Below, piece after piece: positions 20,401 to 34,109 of a DNA stretch of 64,000 nt. The DNA comes from Aplysia californica (taxonomy: Eukaryota > Mollusca > Gastropoda > Aplysiida > Aplysiidae): assembly GCF_000002075.1 (NCBI RefSeq), contig NW_004797325.1, positions 219,818 through 283,817 on the forward strand. Reading direction: 5' to 3'. The notes under the pieces were generated by a model. The model made no database searches. It saw nothing but the letters and a program-made list of their open reading frames with translations, and had not been told where the DNA came from. Within the stretch, counting starts at the first letter, position 1. Every line of letters starts with the position of its first letter. The translations under genes were made by a program, and so were the position numbers.

Positions 20401-22515
20401 GACATGTGAAACTTGGGGGTTGGAGGGGGGGGGGCAGGGAGGAGAGGGAGTTATCTTTATCTCTCTCAGAGTAAAAAAGATCATTTGCTTACCCCCACTC
20501 TTATAGGCCTACTTATACACTTATTTACTTCATCACAAACATGGTTTAGTTCATGGCAGTTGATCCATAGTCTCATTCCGCTGAAGTTTTTTTTTCCATC
20601 CCTATTAGAAGGCATGGAATAAACTACTTTTGAATGAATAAACTCCAAAGGGACAAATACAAATATTGGTACCAAAGAAAGTTTCAAAGCCATAGCTTTT
20701 CACTTTTGTTTGGGCATTTTTACAAACACATATTAAAAGCTATTTTCAATTTGGAATGAAACATTCAACTTTCTGCAAGTACCTCATTTTCATCAGTCAT
20801 CATTTAAGCTCCTAAACATTCAAATGTTCACAAAACTTGGACACAGGTTTGGAGTTTAGAAAATTATGCAGGCATAGAAATTGTTCTTTGTGAGTCATCT
20901 CATTACTTTATGCTTTTATTTTATGATGCTTCACATTGATACCAAGAGAAGGAGGAAAAACATCCGACTTGATCTAACACTTGTAATAGCTTAGATATAT
21001 CTGCTGTAAACGTACTAGCTTTTACTTTGTGCGCACCATTTGTATCGTGTGTTAGCGGCATGTAGACGTCTCAGTGAAGCGGCTTTTCTTCATGTTTGTG
21101 ATGCTTGGAGTGAGGAGCCAATCAAATGGGACTCAGATTACTGAACAAAGGAGTATAGCAGGCACATTTTAGAACTGTTAAAGACCTGCTTTTTTGTTGT
21201 TGTTGAGAAAAAGTTTGTATCCTTTCTCCATGGGTACAGTCATACTGAGTAGGTGGTGGGCACTTGGAGTGCTTTGCTCCTTTCACTTCTCTAAAGTTTT
21301 TTACTGTCCTGATATTTTCAAAAAATATGGAAGTTGTAATGCTGACTTGCTATGAAAAACAACTCAATAAGAGAATCAGGAAAATTTGTTGGATAACAGT
21401 TTCTCTGGATGGTAGTCTTTTTTACTTTATCAGGAATTAAACTCTCAGTCCTTTGATAGACAGTCCAGCTTCCTGGCTGCTTACCGAGGCTAATACCTCG
21501 TGGATATGGAAGTGAAAGCCTCTGATTGTTGCAACAATGGTATGTTTGATGTAGTAGATGAGTTCTTATGTCAATCGACTCCAATAACCTTTCAACATCA
21601 TTTTCTTTAATTTTTATCTAGGTTCCCCTTTTCACTTTATAAAGCTTTAAAGTATACGTTCCTTCATCACAACAGTATCTTTGTCAGAAGGTCCAGGTCT
21701 TCCTTATCCCTTCTCTTTGTCTTAAATGCACCAGCGTTAACAGCTACACATTCATCTTTATTACAGCTTCAAGTATTATGTGATTTTTTTTTTCAAGTTA
21801 AGGAGCAAGAAGTGCATCAATGTGACATGTTCTTAGACAGTTTTAGCGCCAACTTCCTAGCTTCTCCATTTGTGCCTTGGTCTCTTCACTTTTAAGTCCA
21901 CTTTTCATGTTAAATCGGCAAAAGCGGGAAAAAAGTGAGAGTGGTACAAGGTTTGAATTCTGATTAAATTTCGCATCATGTCATAGATAGCACATTAGTT
22001 AGATAGCTTCAGTGTAAATTTTTCATCAACCTCAAGTCGATGCTGCCTGGCTTGTTGGAGCAATGGGCAGAACATTATTGATAAAGGTGATCTGTGTTGG
22101 ACTTGTGATAGGGGTCTCCTCCCCTTAGAATGGCACTTGTTGTGCAGCTACCACTGTGACTTTACAGCATTGAAATCAAGCCCTTGTTTTGATGTGCATT
22201 TCTCCACCTACGCCCCTTACAAACTGTGGTAATTTTTTATTTTTGTTTTTTCACAGCTCCCACTTTCTGCTTATTTTGTTCTTTGTCCTCTCACCATGAA
22301 GTATCACATTGATGTTTTCTTGGTCGTTCATTTATCTTGTCATGAACTCACTTACCTGTACACAGCTATGTTCTGTAAGTTGTTCTGTTTTGTTTCTAGA
22401 ATGGTCATTTTAAGTCTTCGATCTAAAAGACTTCAAAGGCTGTTGTATAGATGTTTCTTTAACTTGGATTGTAACACAGTCCAGACAGGGAATAAAAAAT
22501 AATTCAAAATGAATA
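17442..22515 (+). other. Probable long Caskin 3' UTR
   Basis: Five kilobases after the stop codon contain almost none of the repeat families that crowd the introns. The only possible trace is a very diverged family A head near 21250. The base composition is even and AT-rich. AATAAA signals occur at 19588, 20393 and 22491. The likely 3' end is just after 22491, because repeats and homopolymers resume there. UTR status is inference. Confidence 0.6.
22491..22496 (+). terminator. Candidate distal Caskin poly(A) signal
   Basis: An AATAAA hexamer lies at the end of the repeat-poor 3' region. It is followed within 70 bp by a TG-rich stretch and a G run, as expected of a cleavage site. AATAAA at 19588 and 20393 are proximal alternatives. 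Confidence 0.4.
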
Positions 22516-22876
22516 TATATATATGTTGTTTGGCTGTTTTTTTGCTTTGCATTTGGGGGGGGGGGGGGTTGGGTTGTTTTTTTTAATATATCAGTATATG
22601 GCACAATAACTCACTGGGTTAGTTCTACCCTCAACAATGCTACATTTTCTTTGGGTTGGGACGTAAGTCTGTCACTGTCTCACAATGATCGGTGCATCCA
22701 CAGAGGGGAAAATTGAAGAAATAAGGATTAAGATGACTTGTGACTTCGTCTGTGGTCAATGAAACAAATTCTGGCATGGAAAAGTTTGCCACATTTTGAG
22801 CTTCTGTTTCACTTGTTTTAAGGTTTGTTTAGAAACATGAGAGAAAAGCGGTGCAGTCATCAGACTTACTCTTTCT

Positions 22877-22938
22877 TTGGCACTTATATATATAAGTAAC
22901 CTAATTTTGTCGCAAGTGCCGTAAAACTCTCACTGAAC
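22877..22938 (+). repeat. Family A 3' tail fragment
   Basis: It contains TTGGCACTTATATA, then GTCGCAAGTGCCGTAAAAC and CTCACTGAAC. Only the tail is preserved. Confidence 0.7.
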
Positions 22939-23276
22939 AAACAAAAGAACACAAAAAAGACTCTTATCTAGGCATAATGAATTTATCTAAAGGCAAGATG
23001 TTTAGGCGATAATTCTTTGATGGCACATGAAAGCTGAATGTGTTATTTGTTATTTTTTGCTGTTGCCCCTATGAGTGGTGAATGGATGATTTGGTGGAAA
23101 AGTATTTCCCTTTCGATTTTGACTTCTTTCAGGTTTAAGCAATGAGGCAAGTTAGAAATGTTTCTTTTACACTAGCTATGGTAGTACTGTACATGAGAGC
23201 TTTCTGTTAATATTAACTCTCATAACGTACGAATGTGGAGATAATTTAAAATAATGATAAAGAGCAAATAGCCGAG

Positions 23277-23415
23277 CGAGTGGTTGGAGGCGCCACTGAT
23301 ACTGATACTGTCCTACTTCTTAAATTTCCTCTGTTTCTGTCTTGCTTTTTCCCCAGCATTAAATGACCATCATTGTGTCAATGTGTTTTTCTTTAGGCCT
23401 ACTCAAAAAAAGAAA
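23277..23415 (+). repeat. Family B repeat
   Basis: It runs from GAGTGGTTGGAGGCGCCACTG to CAGCATTAAATGACC and ATTGTGTCAATGTG, and is typical of the family. Confidence 0.75.
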
Positions 23416-24509
23416 GCCGATGTGGGATGATAAAACAAATGAGATGGAGGGGATGAAGGACTGGACATTGTAAGGGAGTGTTAGTATAATGTGTTACTTA
23501 CACTGTTAGGCTACACGCTCACTAAAGGAAAATGTCCACTAGTTGCACTGATGTGACATATGACGTCACTTGGCAGAGAAGAGACAGCTAGATACAATAA
23601 GTCAATAAGGCGAAAATTGTGGCACTTGCATACTCGCTGCCGTAAAATGAATGGAAACTGTCCTAGTGTGCACGGGGCCTAGTGAACAGTTATAATCTGT
23701 AAATTTTGGAATTCATTCCTTCCTGAAGAATCTATGTCTTGTGAAGACAGCATATGATCCTAAACGTATATATTTGGCGTGATTGCCCTCTCCTGTATAA
23801 AATCTTTGGTGCACTCGACACCCCTGACACCAGAATTCTAAAACTCCTAATCAAACTACTCGTGTTGCGTCTATCTGGCAAAAATCATTGTTCTACCCTG
23901 CCATGTCAATTTTGCTGGCAATTAGGCCGTTGACCTTTATATGCCAAAGAAGCTTTAAAACTCATACTCAATAAATTCCATCCACTGACTGAAACACAAA
24001 TAAATTACAGAACATGGTACATCCATCTAGAGGAAAATTTGTGAACAACATACTCGGAACTAACTTCACTACATCTAATCAAAGCTCTCAGGAAACAAGA
24101 ACGGGTGTCTGTGGTGTAGCTGTTCATGGGGGCTTCGCCGTCGCACGCAGGCCTTTCCGAAGTGAAGAGATTTTTTTTGTCTATGTCCGTCTTTCTGTCG
24201 GGACGTTGTATCCCTCTCAGCGCGGTTAATGGCCCTGGCAGGCTGTGTGGGAAGCCTGCCTCTTAAATTATCTAAACTGTGTCGATGGAGGCGTAAAACA
24301 CCTACATAAAAAAGACGATCCGTGCTGGAGTTTATGATGGCGAAAAGCTGTCGGCATCTCTCTAAAGTCCAAAGCACCTGATCCCCCCCCCCCCTTTATC
24401 TTCCTCTCAGAAACCATTCAGTTTGGCATAGAAATAAAGGTAAGCACCAAAAAACAGCAAGGTCTTTGTTTTAGGGTCTGCTATGAACTTAACAGACATA
24501 GAAAAGGTG

Positions 24510-24655
24510 CGGGTGGTTGAAGGATACCACTGGTAGGTCCTGCTTCTTTACTTTCCCTCTGTTTTTACGGTCTGTCTCTCCGTCTAACCTTTTCCCAGCA
24601 CTAAAAGACCAATATTGTGACGATGTGCTTCTCTTTTCCCAAACAAACGAACAAG
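24510..24655 (+). repeat. Family B repeat
   Basis: It shows GCGGGTGGTTGAAGGATACC, then TTACTTTCCCTCTG, CAGCACTAAAAGACC and CAAACAAACGAAC. Confidence 0.75.
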
Positions 24656-24997
24656 ACAGAAGAAATCAAGATTTGATGGGAATCGAGAGTTAAAACAGAG
24701 TTATAGAGAAGCCTGTGATGTTAGTTCTCTTAGTACATAGAACGCTAATACACCTTTGCAAGCAGCCTATCTTGTAGTTCGATATATCTCAACATCATAG
24801 ATTTCCCTATAACTCTGCTCCTATGGAATTTAACCTTATTAGCGACAACAAAAAAACAACACCAAATTTGTGAGATAGACAGAAATAATCCTTGCGATAA
24901 TACCTTTTTTCTATAATAATCAAAATGGATTTGCTAGGATTTCGTGTTGTATGGTGTAAACAACAGAGCGATTCTGTGCACCAGCTGAAATGGCTCG

Positions 24998-25395
24998 CTG
25001 TATACCAAAATATGACAGGACAGCCTACGTGGTCTTCTCGTGATGAGTCTCTACATGGACACTGGTGGCTCCCGGACTCGCAAGCATAAGGTGTTGATTC
25101 GAATCCCACCAGTGGCCCAACGTTGTGTCCCTTGGAAAGGAACTTTACACGACTTTTCCTCACCTCACCCAGGTGGAAATGGGTAAGCTATTCGACAATA
25201 GACAGTGAAAGATTGTGTCAGTTTATTCTTGTTTGAGCCCGTGAAATCCGCAGCTTGCACTGTACGCTTTACGGGAAGCCGAGAATGTTTCGAAGAGTTC
25301 TACAGTCTGCTGGGATAATTATGGTTGTAAAGCGTATATTGCATGATATTATGTAGAACATGGATACGAGCTATAGAATTGCAATTGTTATTATA
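24998..25395 (+). repeat. tRNA-derived SINE, family D, long copy
   Basis: The B box is GATTCGAATCCC at 25095-25106. The central block is GTGTCCCTTGGAAAGGAAC, then TTTACACGAC. Next come ACCCAGGTGGAAATGGGTAA and a 3' region ending ATAGAATTGCAATTGTTATT. It aligns along its length with 48947-49290. Confidence 0.8.
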
Positions 25396-26249
25396 CCAGC
25401 TGGGTACTAGTGGGTACCCCGTTCGATGAACGGGCTCAAAAGAATCGATCGTCAAGTCATTGTGGGATCAGTGCGCACTCATATTGTGAACAGAAGCATC
25501 ACTTGTTTACAATGGCGTGGACCCTTTAAACGATTCTGAACCACGGTTATTTTTATTTTTTTTTCAAATTCGAAAGTTAAGTTGTTCGGAAGTTTTAGGC
25601 GACCAAAGTGACTAACTTTCACAAATATAGTATTATATGACTCTAGTTTGCAGGAAACGGGCCAGCCTGTGGGCACGTGATTGTAAGGGCAAAGTGTTTA
25701 CATAATGGAATAATCATTGCTTCCCTTCCTTTATTTGGGAACATCGTCGTAGTCAAATTAACCACCAGCCGGAGATAGAAAATGGCCTTATAAACGTAAA
25801 TACATGCGTAATAGACGTCAGGGAATCAACAATGAGCAATGTACACAACTCCCGTAACTGTTTAATTTCGTCATAAAATTTAGTACTCTGTTCACCCCTT
25901 TTAGGCCACTCTCATAAGCAGTCACAAGCACTGATTATGTAAACAGACGATTAAACTGAAAAAGTCTACTTGAGGGGGGGGGGGGGGGTAATTCCTAATA
26001 ATCTCATGACTGCTGTAAGTGCTTGTTGTTTTATTTTCCCCGACTTTTGCACCCCCATTTAATCAGGTCATATAACGACTCCTGGCCGTGAAAGGCTAGA
26101 TGAAGAAAGCTAAATTTGAAAATAAATTGATTATACATGACATTTAATTTTGTAGTACATGTACGCCCAAAGATTCTCCGTTTTTGGTACGCCCACTTGT
26201 CATCTCTGACTTCTGTTTATGTACTCACTTCTTAAGTTTTATTTACTCT

Positions 26250-27225
26250 TTAAAAGCTGCTGTACGAATTAATGGAGAATACAGTGAATATAAGCAACTT
26301 AGGAGAGGAGTGAGGCAAGGATGTGTCATGTCACCAGACCTCTTTAACATGTACAGTGAAACAATCCTTTAAAAATAGAAGAATGTCCAATTCTCAAAGT
26401 AAAAGGAGAAAATATCAATAACATCAGGTATGCAGATGACACAGTTTTAATAGCAGGCTAATAAAAGGACCTTCTATAGCTTCTAGATACTGTTGTAACT
26501 GAAAATGAACGTAATGGATTATTGTTGAATGTAAAGAAAACGGAAGGCATGGTAATATCCAAAAAAGCAGCAAATCCTAGTTGTAATCTCATTAGCAAAG
26601 GTAAAAAGATCAAACAAGCCCAACAATTTAAATATCTGGGATATACGATAATATCTGAAGCCAAATGTTCCACAGAAATAAAACGGAGAATTACAATGGC
26701 TAAGGTTAGTTTCAATAAAATGAGCCCAGTCCTGAAAAATAAAAACATCTCAATGACCACCAAAATAAAAGTTCTGAAAGGCTATATATGGTCAACCCTT
26801 CTATATGGCTCTGAATGCTGGACAATCACTAAAGACTGAAAATAAAATAGAGGCAATAGAAATGTGGTTTCTTAGGAGACTGCTAAGAGTATCGTGGAAG
26901 GAAAAGAAATCAAATGAGGTAGTGTTTGATGAAGCCCACGTGGGACGCTCAATGTTAAAAACAATCAGGAAACGACGAATGCAGTTTTTGGGACACCCGA
27001 ATAGACGTATGGGTCTTGAACATCTAGCTCTCACTGGCAAAATTGAAGGCAAACGAGGCAGGGGTGGGTAGCCCAGAACAATCTACTTGGGGAACCTAAA
27101 CAAATGGGTAACAGGGAAAGATCAAGGAAACGTAGCTTTTCTGAGACCATCCGAGCAAAGGAATGAATGGAGAACCATGATCACCGATGTCTGTAGCAGA
27201 TCTAGTACTGGATGATGACTTTTTA
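26250..27225 (+). mobile_element. LINE, 5'-truncated reverse transcriptase remnant
   Basis: The sequence encodes, in several frames, RRGVRQGCVMSPDLFN, then INNIRYADDTVLIA, QQFKYLGYTIIS and SECWTI. After these come LRRLLRVSWKEKKSNEV, RRMQFLGHPNRRM and GKIEGKRGRGG. These are the palm, YADD catalytic motif, thumb and C-terminal part of a non-LTR reverse transcriptase. The endonuclease part is missing. The reading frame is broken at least three times: a stop just after ETIL, stops just after YADDTVLIA and a frame change near 26830. The YADD itself is intact. The clade was not resolved; an RTE-like or related LINE is likely. Confidence 0.85.
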
Positions 27226-27720
27226 AAACCGTGAGATCATTATATATGTTTTGGCCAAAGTGGGATTAAAAATTGATTGTTGAGATATTTTCTCGATTAT
27301 TTTGGCGGGTCAACATGCAACATGAGTTCAGGATGTCTTTTCATTCGTAATTGAGTGATGCCTCCTCGAATAAAAAGTTTTGTTAATTATATTATTAAAG
27401 TGTTTCGTGTGTAGCCTTGTCTGTACATGATTCTTTGTTCCGCTTTGATTACCCTGTCAAACAAGTCAGCCTTCGCCCCTGGAGGACAACCTACTTTGTC
27501 TTCTCGTCCTGCATCTCTACATGTGCATACGTGGATGGTACGGTAATAATGGTGTAGACCCTAGTGTGCAGGAAATAGGTCAACGTGTGGAGATGTTTTT
27601 GTGTCCAGTGGAAAAAAACTGGGCTCGGGACCGCGGGGAAGTTTGTACTTGATGTGACCACAATAATCAGGTTCACAATAATCAAGTCATCCACTGAGAA
27701 ACAGCATAATACCTGTTCAC

Positions 27721-28065
<345 letters not shown>

Positions 28066-28329
28066 GGTTAAAATAAGAAGCGGATATTATAAGGCTGAGA
28101 AAAAGGAGAAAAAGGGGAGGATGGGTGGAGAGAAGGGGGTATGACGGCAACTAAAATAGGCTTTCGTTTTGGCTTTGATTAAATTGTTAGTAAAGCATCC
28201 AAAGATGAGGGATTGAGACGAAACACACAAAAATAGGCAAAACGGGACGTCAGACATAAACATTTGACTTAATTTTAAAAGACCAGACAATCCTTAATTC
28301 ATTTGCCCTCCGACACAACACAAGTAGGT

Positions 28330-29420
28330 CTGTCATCATCATTGCCCTCTCACCCTGCACTAGGGTATAGGCCACGGACAAACACTTTCCGCCTTTCTCT
28401 ATCCTAGGCTAGCCTCTTGATGTTATTCCATGTCTGTCCACTTTTCTGTACATCAGTTTCGGTGATTCTTCTCCAGGTTCCACACAGCCTTCCCCCTGAT
28501 CTCTTACCCTGTGGATTCCAATCCAAAATGTTCTTTGTCATGCAGCTGCCTAACTTCCTGAGAGTATGTCCAATCCATCGCCACCGCCATCTTCCTACCT
28601 CATCTCTGAATAGTATCTGTCTTTATTTTCCTTAGCACTTCCTCGTTGGTGACCCAGTCTGTCCATCTTATCCTCAGTAACTTTCTTAGACACTTGTACA
28701 AGAAAACCTGGATCCTGTTTATGCAAGTCTGAGATGCGTTCCGTGTCTCACATCCATACAACAAGACTGACTTTTGAATTGAAAATCCTCAGCTTTGTTC
28801 GAAGTGAGATCTCTCTGGTCTTCCAAATCCTATCCAAAGATATGAAAGCAGCCTGTGCTCTTCCGGTGCGGGACTTTATTTCAGCACCTGTTCCTCCCTC
28901 TCTGTCAATTATGCTCCCAGGATAGCAGAAGGATTCAACGTCGTCTAGTGCATTTCCTTCTATTGTGACCTGCTCCTTTCGTTGTGTATCTGTCCTTTGG
29001 ACCTTTGACTTTTCGGGGTTTATCCTCAATCCAATAGACCCCGATAGGCTGTTTAATACTGAAGTCTTTGCTTGCGTCTGTTCCTGAGTGTGCGACAGAA
29101 GTGCCAAGTTGTCTGCAAAATCCAGATCGTCCAACTGTGCCCATGGTGTCCACAGTATATCATTTCTGTGTCCTCTGGTGGTTTCCTTCATCAGCCAGTC
29201 GACTGTCAATATGAAGAGGAAATGTGATAGTTAACATCCCTGTCTCACACCAGTCTTTGATGTCAAAGTTGTCAGTGTGCTGGCCATCATGTACAACCCT
29301 GCAACTTGTCCCTTCGCACATGCTCTTGAAGATCGAAAAATGAAAGGCTGTGTTTGCCCGTGTTTCTGTAACTGACTGTTTTTACTGGGTCGGGTAGATG
29401 GCCCTCCGCAAACTGACACT
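28330..29420 (-). mobile_element. LINE remnant with ATG-repeat 3' tail
   Basis: On the reverse strand it encodes TSKTGVRQGC, then LDDLDFADNLALLSHTQEQ, NPEKSKVQRTD and RTKLRIFNSKVSL. The C-terminal WTYSQEVRQLH and DWN(S)TG-type part follows. The YADD-equivalent reads FADN, so the second catalytic Asp is lost, and there are several further stops and frame changes toward the C-terminus. The 3' end has the tail GGGCAATGATGATGAC. The same 3' end occurs in the fragment at 44680-44961. The family is distinct from the LINE at 26250. Confidence 0.85.
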
Positions 29421-31456
29421 TTTCGGGCGACCAGACCTGTGCACCTTTAGTCGCCTCTTACGATACGCAGTATCGCGGCAGGTGTATTATTTGCTCCCCC
29501 GTAGAAAAAACTACCCCCCCCCCCCCCCACTTTCAGGGGCGTAGTAGGTCTGTAGCCTGCACTTATTCTAGTGGGGGGTGGGGGTGTTTTTTCGGTGTTG
29601 TCGTTCTTTTTTTCTTTTGTTTTGGGGGGGTGGGGGGTGGGAGTGGAATTGTTTGTTTGCTTTTGTTCAAAAACCCAACATAACGGAGACATCTGGATTT
29701 CATGGGGTTTAGGAAGCGGGTTGACAAATGCAAGGTCCTAAATTGGAAAACATACTACTGATAGGCCTACGCATAGTATTGTTTGGGTCTGTCGTTAAAA
29801 AAGTTTAATGTGACGAACACACGATACTTCATTGCTGCCACTGGACCGGACCGGGTTTCTTCTCCTTCCTTGGGCATGCGAATATGATTCTCATACCAAT
29901 CGGGTATCAGTATCAGATTTTCTTTGTAAGGCCAGGAATTTTAATTCGATCTTTCGCAATTTGTTTTCCTTCGTTCGCTTCAATCTATTCGGGGGGGAGG
30001 GGGGGGGGGGGGCTACACCCCGAAAGTCCCGATTCATTTCAAAATTATGGATTTTGAGCTGTATGTATTTTTTAGCTTCTTCAGCCTTATTTTACAACTA
30101 TTTCACTACATTAGAAACCCCTAAAGCCTGAGTTCTATATTTCTTGCCATACATGGCATATTTGTCACTACCATTTCCTCATAAAGTAGTTAATTTTTTA
30201 TTTTTTTAAATCGCTTTTTTTCTTAAAACGTGGTTTTTCTATAAACTTTAAAAAATATTTCCACCATTTTTCATCCGATCTTCATGAAATTTTGACAAAA
30301 TGAAGAAAAGATGTAATGCAAAAAATTTGTCAATTGAATTTCTTTTTTTTATGGAATAGATCTAGATTTAGATCTTTGTTGGTAGTGTTTTGAGTGTGGA
30401 TTTTCATGGATTTTTTGTGCAAATTTGACTACTAGATCTACCTCAGAAAAAAATTCATAAAAAATAATTTTCTAATTCTTTTAGGAAAAATTCATCCGAC
30501 AAATTTGTAGATCTAATGTTTTCCATTTAATTGTGGATTTTTAGACTCCTTACTATGCTTGTTATATGTGTGAAATTTGGTAAAATTTGATCCACTAATA
30601 AGCGAGATAGCCTTCAGGTGTAGCCCTCCCCCCACCAACATAAACCCCTTAAACCCCACTCTCATAATTATGAGTATAGTATACCCGTATGAACAATACA
30701 AATTTAAGCTGTAAAAAATACAGTTCATTATATAACATTTTAAAAAACGTTCAGGTGAAAACATGGGCCACTTAGCCTATAGATTTGTCTGCACTGTAAC
30801 GTATTTCAGCCGATGTGAAAGAAGTCAACGAGGCTCTGAAGAAACTGAAGATATCCTAGCTCCGAGGAATTCGTACTATGCCGTCAGCTCGGTCACTAGG
30901 GCTTTGTATTTTTCTTCAGTCTTGTAACACACAAGAAGGTTTTGACACCGATCTGTAAAGGCTGACTGGGGTTTTTTTTCCCCATTACCTGTTCAACTGT
31001 GACGTCATAGGCCTTCACCTTCACTTTTAATTCTAATGTCAGATTCAACTAAATTGATCTCCTTCAACTTAGTTGGCACCACTGACCCTTGGAAATTGCT
31101 TTTTCAGTCTAGACATTATAGAGGCACACTAGAAAAAAAAAACCCAGCGAAAGCCCTTTGGATGAACACTTATACTGCACACAAGAATTAATTCACGAAA
31201 TGAAGTAGCTAAACAGTGGAAATCACTTACATTAAATTTACAAGAAGATCATGAAAGTATTACTTCCCTTTGAGGCTTTTTATTCCTTTTGATTAGTCCC
31301 TGTTTAGATTTTTCTGCATTGTCTTTTGAATTTAAGCTCACATTACTTTTAGCGCAAGTATAAATACAATGTAATGCATTATAGAAATGAAATTAATCTG
31401 AAATTTAAAACAAGTCATGACAAAATATGACAAAAGACATTATACAGATATAAAAC
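29421..31456. other. Intergenic, poly-G/C rich, possible TIR element
   Basis: It contains C and G runs at about 29512 and 29997. Positions 29988-30655 may be a short TIR element. Its ends read GGGGGAGGG..GGCTACACCC and, in reverse, GGGGGGAGGGCTACACCTGA, enclosing AT-rich sequence. The match beyond GGCTACACC is weak, and no target duplication was seen. Confidence 0.3.
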
Positions 31457-31983
31457 GGGGGCTGTCGTGGCCTAGAGGTTAAGGTGTTGGCCTCTCATTC
31501 AAAAGTCCCGGGTTCGAATCCGGGTACCGACCGAAGGATTTTTTTCTCTAAAATTGTCTCCTTTCACCTCCTTTCTAGCTCTCTAGCAATGTTCTGTTGT
31601 CTGCTTTCAATTCCACTTTCTGCCCCCACCCCCTCACCTCCTTTGCCCCTTCCTCTGGGCTCCTGACTCTTTCTGCAGCCTTTCTACTGCTACTCCTCGG
31701 CTCCTCCTTACTGCTGTCTTTCTGCCACACCCCTGATCTTCTGGTAGGAAAGATCTACACCTAGCCTTCTCGGACAAGGGCGAAAAATCTCGGAGGGCCC
31801 GTGTTAAAGGGGCACGTTAAAGATCCCTTGGTGGTCTAAAATCGATAAGAGTAGGCTTCGGCCGCCACCCGGGCAAAATTCAAAAATTTCCTACCAACTG
31901 AAAATATTAGGTGTGTCCCGCGCGCTCATATGACCTATGCAGTTGCGAGCGCCGTAAAACACTTTACAAAAACAAAAAAACAA
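31457..31983 (+). repeat. Full-length tRNA-derived SINE (527 bp)
   Basis: The tRNA-like head has an A box TGGCCTAGAGG at 31468-31478 and a B box GGTTCGAATCC at 31511-31521. A long CT-rich body follows, with a block CGATAAGAGTAGGCTTCGG then CCGCCACCCGGGCAAAATT. The 3' tail is GCGCTCATATGACC, GCAGTTGCGAGCGCCGTAA and AACACTTTACAAAAAC. This tail is the one carried by families A and C. A working tRNA is excluded by the unpaired acceptor and long body. Confidence 0.9.
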
Positions 31984-32000
31984 AAGATATAAAACACTAA

Positions 32001-33499
<1,499 letters not shown>

Positions 33500-33905
33500 A
33501 CTAAGTTATTTCTCTTGTTTTGTAGCTATACTGCTATACATTACATGACATATACTATTCTACCTCAAAGAAAATGTCAAAAATATAAAAAGTTATGTTA
33601 TGTGAATTCTGAAAGAAAAAAACCCTGACCCGACAGACCAAAACTGACAACACATTTGGAATCAGCGCATCATTTTCAGTAAAATTTGACAAATTTCGTC
33701 GCTAAGCATTTTTCATCATTGACCAGTGTAAAATACTAGATCTAGGCCTCTGCCTCTCTCTAGTTCTTGCCTGCACTTATGGCGAATATTTTTCTTTGAG
33801 TATAAAACCTACCCTGCCATGCTCCTTTTTAACAGAATGCTTAAGGAATAGTGTTTTCTAAATCTAGATTATTTTATAGACTGAAGCAGTTCGAAACAAT
33901 TTAGA

Positions 33906-33936
<31 letters not shown>

Positions 33937-33951
33937 AAAAAAAAAAAAAAA
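33906..33951. repeat. C21 followed directly by A25
   Basis: A run of 21 C is joined to a run of 25 A, about 130 bp before the RPL18 transcription start region. Exact lengths may carry sequencing error. Confidence 0.85.
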
Positions 33952-33999
33952 CCCAAAAGGACATTAGGCTATAGATCTAATCTTATTTTATGTTTCGTT

Positions 34000-34106
34000 T
34001 CGTGACTCTCAATTTTCCGGCGCTCTTTGTTTTAACTTTAAAATTGTCTCCCCTGTTCAACACAACAATCCGTGACGTACTTCCTTTTAGCCCGAAAACT
34101 GGAAAG
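34000..34106 (+). promoter_or_regulatory. RPL18 promoter and TOP-like 5' UTR
   Basis: A pyrimidine tract CTTCCTTTTAG at 34080-34090 lies 17-27 nt before the start codon. It fits a 5'-terminal oligopyrimidine start, as expected for ribosomal protein mRNAs under growth (mTOR/LARP1) control. A CRE-like TGACGTA lies just upstream at 34073-34079. No TATA box is seen. The exact start site is inferred. Confidence 0.6.
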
Positions 34107-34109
34107 ATG
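34107..34109 (+). CDS. RPL18: RPL18 exon 1, start codon only
   Basis: ATG is followed at once by the donor GTGAGC. The short exon is supported by the TOP-like start upstream and the perfect frame with exon 2, which begins GGT ATT GAT (GID). Confidence 0.85.

Larger units (their letters stand above)
22516..26240. other. Intergenic, no gene
   Basis: This stretch holds repeat fragments (22877, 23277, 24510 and 24998), G or C runs at 22553, 24386 and 25975, and otherwise unassigned AT-rich sequence. Short open frames near 24075-24377 and 24807-25163 have no recognisable product. Confidence 0.5.

Noticed and set aside
24807-25163. 118-codon minus-strand open frame
   Set aside because: It overlaps the family D SINE on the opposite strand and has no recognisable product.
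31130-31380. Possible 3' end of another LINE protein (INSRNEVAKQWKSL-like)
   Set aside because: The similarity to LINE C-terminal sequences is weak and there is no supporting upstream motif.
31457-31530. A tRNA gene
   Set aside because: A and B boxes are good, but the acceptor ends do not pair and the sequence continues as a 527-bp SINE with a second copy at 52229.
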